Origin: Cyanobacteria bacterium FACHB-502
Lineage (GTDB): Bacteria; Cyanobacteriota; Cyanobacteriia; Elainellales; Elainellaceae
Length of the DNA: 64,000 bases
Reading direction: 5' to 3'
Assembly: GCA_014695325.1 (NCBI GenBank)
Contig: JACJNZ010000062.1
Coordinates: 1 to 64,000 of the forward strand
The notes beneath the pieces are model-generated. The model was not told the DNA's origin. It worked only from the letters and a program-made list of their open reading frames with translations, and ran no database searches. Shown piece by piece: positions 61,907 through 64,000 of the stretch. How positions within the stretch are numbered: position 1 is the first letter of the stretch; each line of letters begins with the position of its first letter. Both the position numbers and the translations under genes were made by a program.

Positions 61907-62419
61907 ATGGATCTGCAGTCTCTAATCCGCGAAATTCCTGACTTTCCGAAACCCGGCATTCTATTTAAAGACATCACCACGTTGCTGCGAAACCCGGAAG
62001 GCTTGCGCTACACGATCGACACCCTGGCAGATAAATGCGCTGGTTTTGCAGTCGATTATGTGGTCGGCATGGAATCACGAGGGTTTATCTTTGGCGCACC
62101 GCTTGCCTATCGCATGGGAGTTGGTTTCATTCCGGTTCGCAAACCCGGTAAGCTCCCTGCTGCGGTTCACACAATCGAATATGCCCTCGAATACGGAACC
62201 GATCGCCTGGAAATGCACCAGGATGCCCTGCACGACGGCGCAAAAGTGCTGATCGTCGATGACCTGATTGCCACCGGAGGCACGGCTGGAGCAACCGCTC
62301 AGCTCATCCAGAAAACGGGCTGTGAAATCGCTGCCTATGCCTTCATCATTGAACTGGTTGACCTGAAGGGACGGGAGAATTTGCCCAAAGCCCCGATCGT
62401 CACGCTGGTGCAGTATTAG
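61907..62419 (+). CDS. apt: Adenine phosphoribosyltransferase
   Basis: Apt salvages adenine to AMP using PRPP. The 170-residue cytosolic enzyme shows the standard start [33 protein letters not shown], the flexible-loop region [20 protein letters not shown], and the PRPP-binding motif [20 protein letters not shown] (about residues 120-139). The length is normal. It is followed by the ABC permease gene in the same direction, with a 75-bp gap; there is no obvious functional link. Confidence 0.96.
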   Translation: MDLQSLIREIPDFPKPGILFKDITTLLRNPEGLRYTIDTLADKCAGFAVDYVVGMESRGFIFGAPLAYRMGVGFIPVRKPGKLPAAVHTIEYALEYGTDRLEMHQDALHDGAKVLIVDDLIATGGTAGATAQLIQKTGCEIAAYAFIIELVDLKGRENLPKAPIVTLVQY

Positions 62420-62494
62420 TAAATCATTACAATGAGGAACTAACAGGCAAATCATCTGGTGAGTCACTCCCTCCCCTCACCCCCTCCTCTCCCT

Positions 62495-63550
62495 ATGACC
62501 TCCTCCTCTTTCCCTCAACGTGCCCGATCGCTGTACGGCTCGATCGTTGCTTTCTTCACCAGTGAAACAGTCGGCTATGTGGTCAAGCGGCTGCTTCAAG
62601 CGTTGATTACGCTGCTGCTCGCTTCGGCACTCAGCTTTTTTGTGATTCAGCTTTCGCCGGGCAGTTTTTTGGACAACTTGCGGGACAATCCGCAGATTTC
62701 GGAGGAAACTCTGAAACAGTTTCAGCAGCAGTTTGGGCTGGATAAGCCCATCGTGGAGCAATATTTTCTCTGGGTGCGGCAGATTTTCACCCGGCTAGAT
62801 TTTGGCGTGAGTTTTGCCTATGCTCAGCGTCCAGTGACGGAGATTTTATGGGAGCGGATTCCCGCAACGCTGCTGCTCTCGATCGCTTCTTTGATCTTGA
62901 CCTGGACGATTGCGATTCCGATGGGCATCGTGGGGGCGGTGCAGCAAAATCGAAAAGCCGATCGCTTCCTGCGAGTGATTAGCTATATCGGGCAGGGCTT
63001 TCCGACGCTGATTACCGGATTACTGCTGCTATTCTTCGCGCAGGTGACTTCGCCGCTGTTTCCGGTGGGGGGGATGACGAGCATCGATCATGCAGATCTG
63101 ACCCCGATCGGCAAAATTCTTGATATTGCCTGGCACATGATTTTGCCGACGCTGGCACTCAGTATCACCAGCTTTGCCGGGCTTCAGCGGATTATGCGCG
63201 GCGAACTGCTGGACGTGCTGCGGCAAGACTATATTCAAACCGCACGGGCAAAGGGGCTGCCCGAAAATCGAGTAATTTACGTCCACGCGCTGCGAAATGC
63301 GGTCAATCCGCTGGTGACGCTGCTGGGCTTTGAGTTTGCAGGACTGCTGGGCGGTTCCTTTATCACCGAAAACTATTTCAACTGGCCCGGACTGGGACGA
63401 TTAATTCTTCAGGCGGTGCAGGCAAAGGATCTGTATCTGGTGATGGCGAGTCTGATCATGGGTGCGTTTTTGCTGATTCTGGGCAACCTGCTGGCGGATT
63501 TGCTTTTGAAGGTGGTTGATCCACGCATTAAGCTGACCGATATGAACTAG
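62495..63550 (+). CDS. ABC transporter permease, DppB/OppB type
   Basis: A 351-residue inner membrane permease of peptide/nickel importers. About six membrane segments begin with LLQALITLLLASALSFFVIQ. The motif GQGFPTLITGLLLLFFAQV and the cytoplasmic EAA loop ELLDVLRQDYIQTARAKGLP, then ENRVIYVHALRNAVNPLVTL, are typical. FAGLLGGSFITENYFNWPGL near the end is the DppB hallmark. ATG 62495 is preferred; GTG 62459 would add a proline-rich stretch. The DppC, binding-protein and ATPase genes are not adjacent, so it is likely that subunits are scattered, as often in cyanobacteria. Confidence 0.93.
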   Translation: MTSSSFPQRARSLYGSIVAFFTSETVGYVVKRLLQALITLLLASALSFFVIQLSPGSFLDNLRDNPQISEETLKQFQQQFGLDKPIVEQYFLWVRQIFTRLDFGVSFAYAQRPVTEILWERIPATLLLSIASLILTWTIAIPMGIVGAVQQNRKADRFLRVISYIGQGFPTLITGLLLLFFAQVTSPLFPVGGMTSIDHADLTPIGKILDIAWHMILPTLALSITSFAGLQRIMRGELLDVLRQDYIQTARAKGLPENRVIYVHALRNAVNPLVTLLGFEFAGLLGGSFITENYFNWPGLGRLILQAVQAKDLYLVMASLIMGAFLLILGNLLADLLLKVVDPRIKLTDMN

Positions 63551-63850
63551 CACGGCAGCCAGAAACGATTGACGAAGCCATTGGGGCTAAAGGGCAAAGT
63601 AAAAGTATTCGTGTCTTTTTGTATTTCAAAGCAATGCCTTTTGCAAATCTTTGCGATTTTTGGCACAAATGCTTCGCGCTTGTGCGCTGCTTCATCCCGT
63701 CCCCTTTCAAGTAAGATGAAGAGATGCCTGACTCTTCGATCGCTCTAACGTAGGTCTTAACTCAGGGCGAAAGCCTTGCCGATCAGGTGAGGAGTGGATT
63801 GCAACAGTTAGGCAACTGTATAGAAAGTCGCATCTTGGCAAAGGGAACGT
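63551..63850. other. Intergenic leader of acpP
   Basis: Exactly 300 bp between the permease and acpP. ATGCTTCGCGCTTGTGCGC (63669-63687) contains small inverted repeats (GCGC-AAGCGC type). The acpP promoter presumably lies near 63700-63800. No gene is supported. Confidence 0.4.
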
Positions 63851-64000
63851 ATGAGCGAGCAAGAAATTTTTGACAAAGTGAAGAAAATTGTGGCAGACCA
63901 GTTGAGCGTTGATCCGGAGCAAGTAACTTCGGAAGCAAGCTTTGCCAATGACTTGGGCGCGGATTCACTGGATACGGTTGAGCTAGTGATGGCACTGGAA
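63851..64000 (+). CDS. acpP: Acyl carrier protein (partial, runs off the window)
   Basis: The first 50 codons of AcpP, carrier of growing acyl chains on phosphopantetheine in fatty acid synthesis. The frame reads [20 protein letters not shown], then an acidic stretch and [20 protein letters not shown], with Ser in the GADSLD motif as the prosthetic-group site. ATG 63851 follows AAGGGAACGT. A full protein would be about 80-85 residues. Typically fabF follows in cyanobacteria. It belongs to the same pathway as accB in this window. Confidence 0.95.
   Translation, partial: MSEQEIFDKVKKIVADQLSVDPEQVTSEASFANDLGADSLDTVELVMALE

Overview
The window is chromosomal DNA from a cyanobacterium, most likely a filamentous or Leptolyngbya-type species without evidence here for heterocysts. 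The evidence is photosystem II genes (psb28 and a psb30/ycf12 too short for routine ORF calling), many families confined to cyanobacteria and plastids (DUF3067, DUF3155, a CYP38-type lumen cyclophilin, a Hik2/CSK-like sensor kinase, split UPF0016 manganese/calcium exporters), an NtcA box, a Yfr1 small RNA, and very frequent HIP1-like GCGATCGC octamers.

Layout. 1-9,400: housekeeping and redox genes (infC, comF, tatC, hslO/Hsp33, a ChuX/HutX-like protein, a methyltransferase, Tat-exported msrP). 9,800-16,900: signalling and stress genes (Hik2-like kinase, a TIR-like-fold protein, an orphan MalK-type ATPase, an OmpR-type regulator with an atypical receiver, and the grxD/bolA iron-sulfur pair). 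16,900-25,250: envelope and surface genes, including two proteins that look like catalytically dead enzymes (a pseudo-subtilase and a beta-helix/SLH protein with a degenerate amidase-like tail), psb28, moaB and a three-gene membrane-stress-like cluster (hypothetical, YtxH, DUF948). 25,300-33,300: amidohydrolase, RidA, diguanylate cyclase, 1-Cys peroxiredoxin, cupin and an ammonium transporter behind a perfect NtcA box. 33,400-34,260: a short gene graveyard (molybdopterin oxidoreductase and Uma2 remnants) that also holds Yfr1. 34,300-38,500: tex, a 50-residue small protein and an SMP-30 lactonase.

38,600-44,550 is an accessory island bracketed by two valine tRNA genes. It holds an XRE regulator behind a palindrome, a NACHT-HEAT NTPase (bacterial NLR-like), several small orphan proteins and an IS5-type transposase stub. 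Its right edge is the main discovery of the window: a terminus of a type V-K CRISPR-associated transposon (CAST). It has five TnsB-like repeats, a TGTACA tip, and just inside them a solitary truncated CRISPR repeat followed by an 18-nt guide that matches the neighbouring tRNA-Val(GAC) exactly. The tRNA target carries a suitable PAM, and the transposon tip lies 61 bp past the target, the spacing expected for Cas12k-directed insertion. No tnsB, tnsC, tniQ, cas12k or second end is visible in the window, so this is a relic or an element lacking its own machinery whose homing logic is still readable.

44,850-45,100 folds into nested helices and is proposed as a structured RNA or leader upstream of a deoxyhypusine-synthase-like polyamine gene. 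The remainder (46,600-64,000) is mainly core metabolism: a second orphan MalK-type ATPase, dienelactone hydrolase, mtnA, efp-accB, CYP38, thiL, prs, psb30, the split UPF0016 pair, corA, apt, a DppB-type permease and the start of acpP, which runs off the window. Five decayed gene fragments (GMC oxidoreductase, molybdopterin oxidoreductase, Uma2, IS5 transposase, histidine-kinase ATPase domain) indicate continuing local gene loss. No search or folding program was run; family assignments rest on motif and sequence-pattern recognition.
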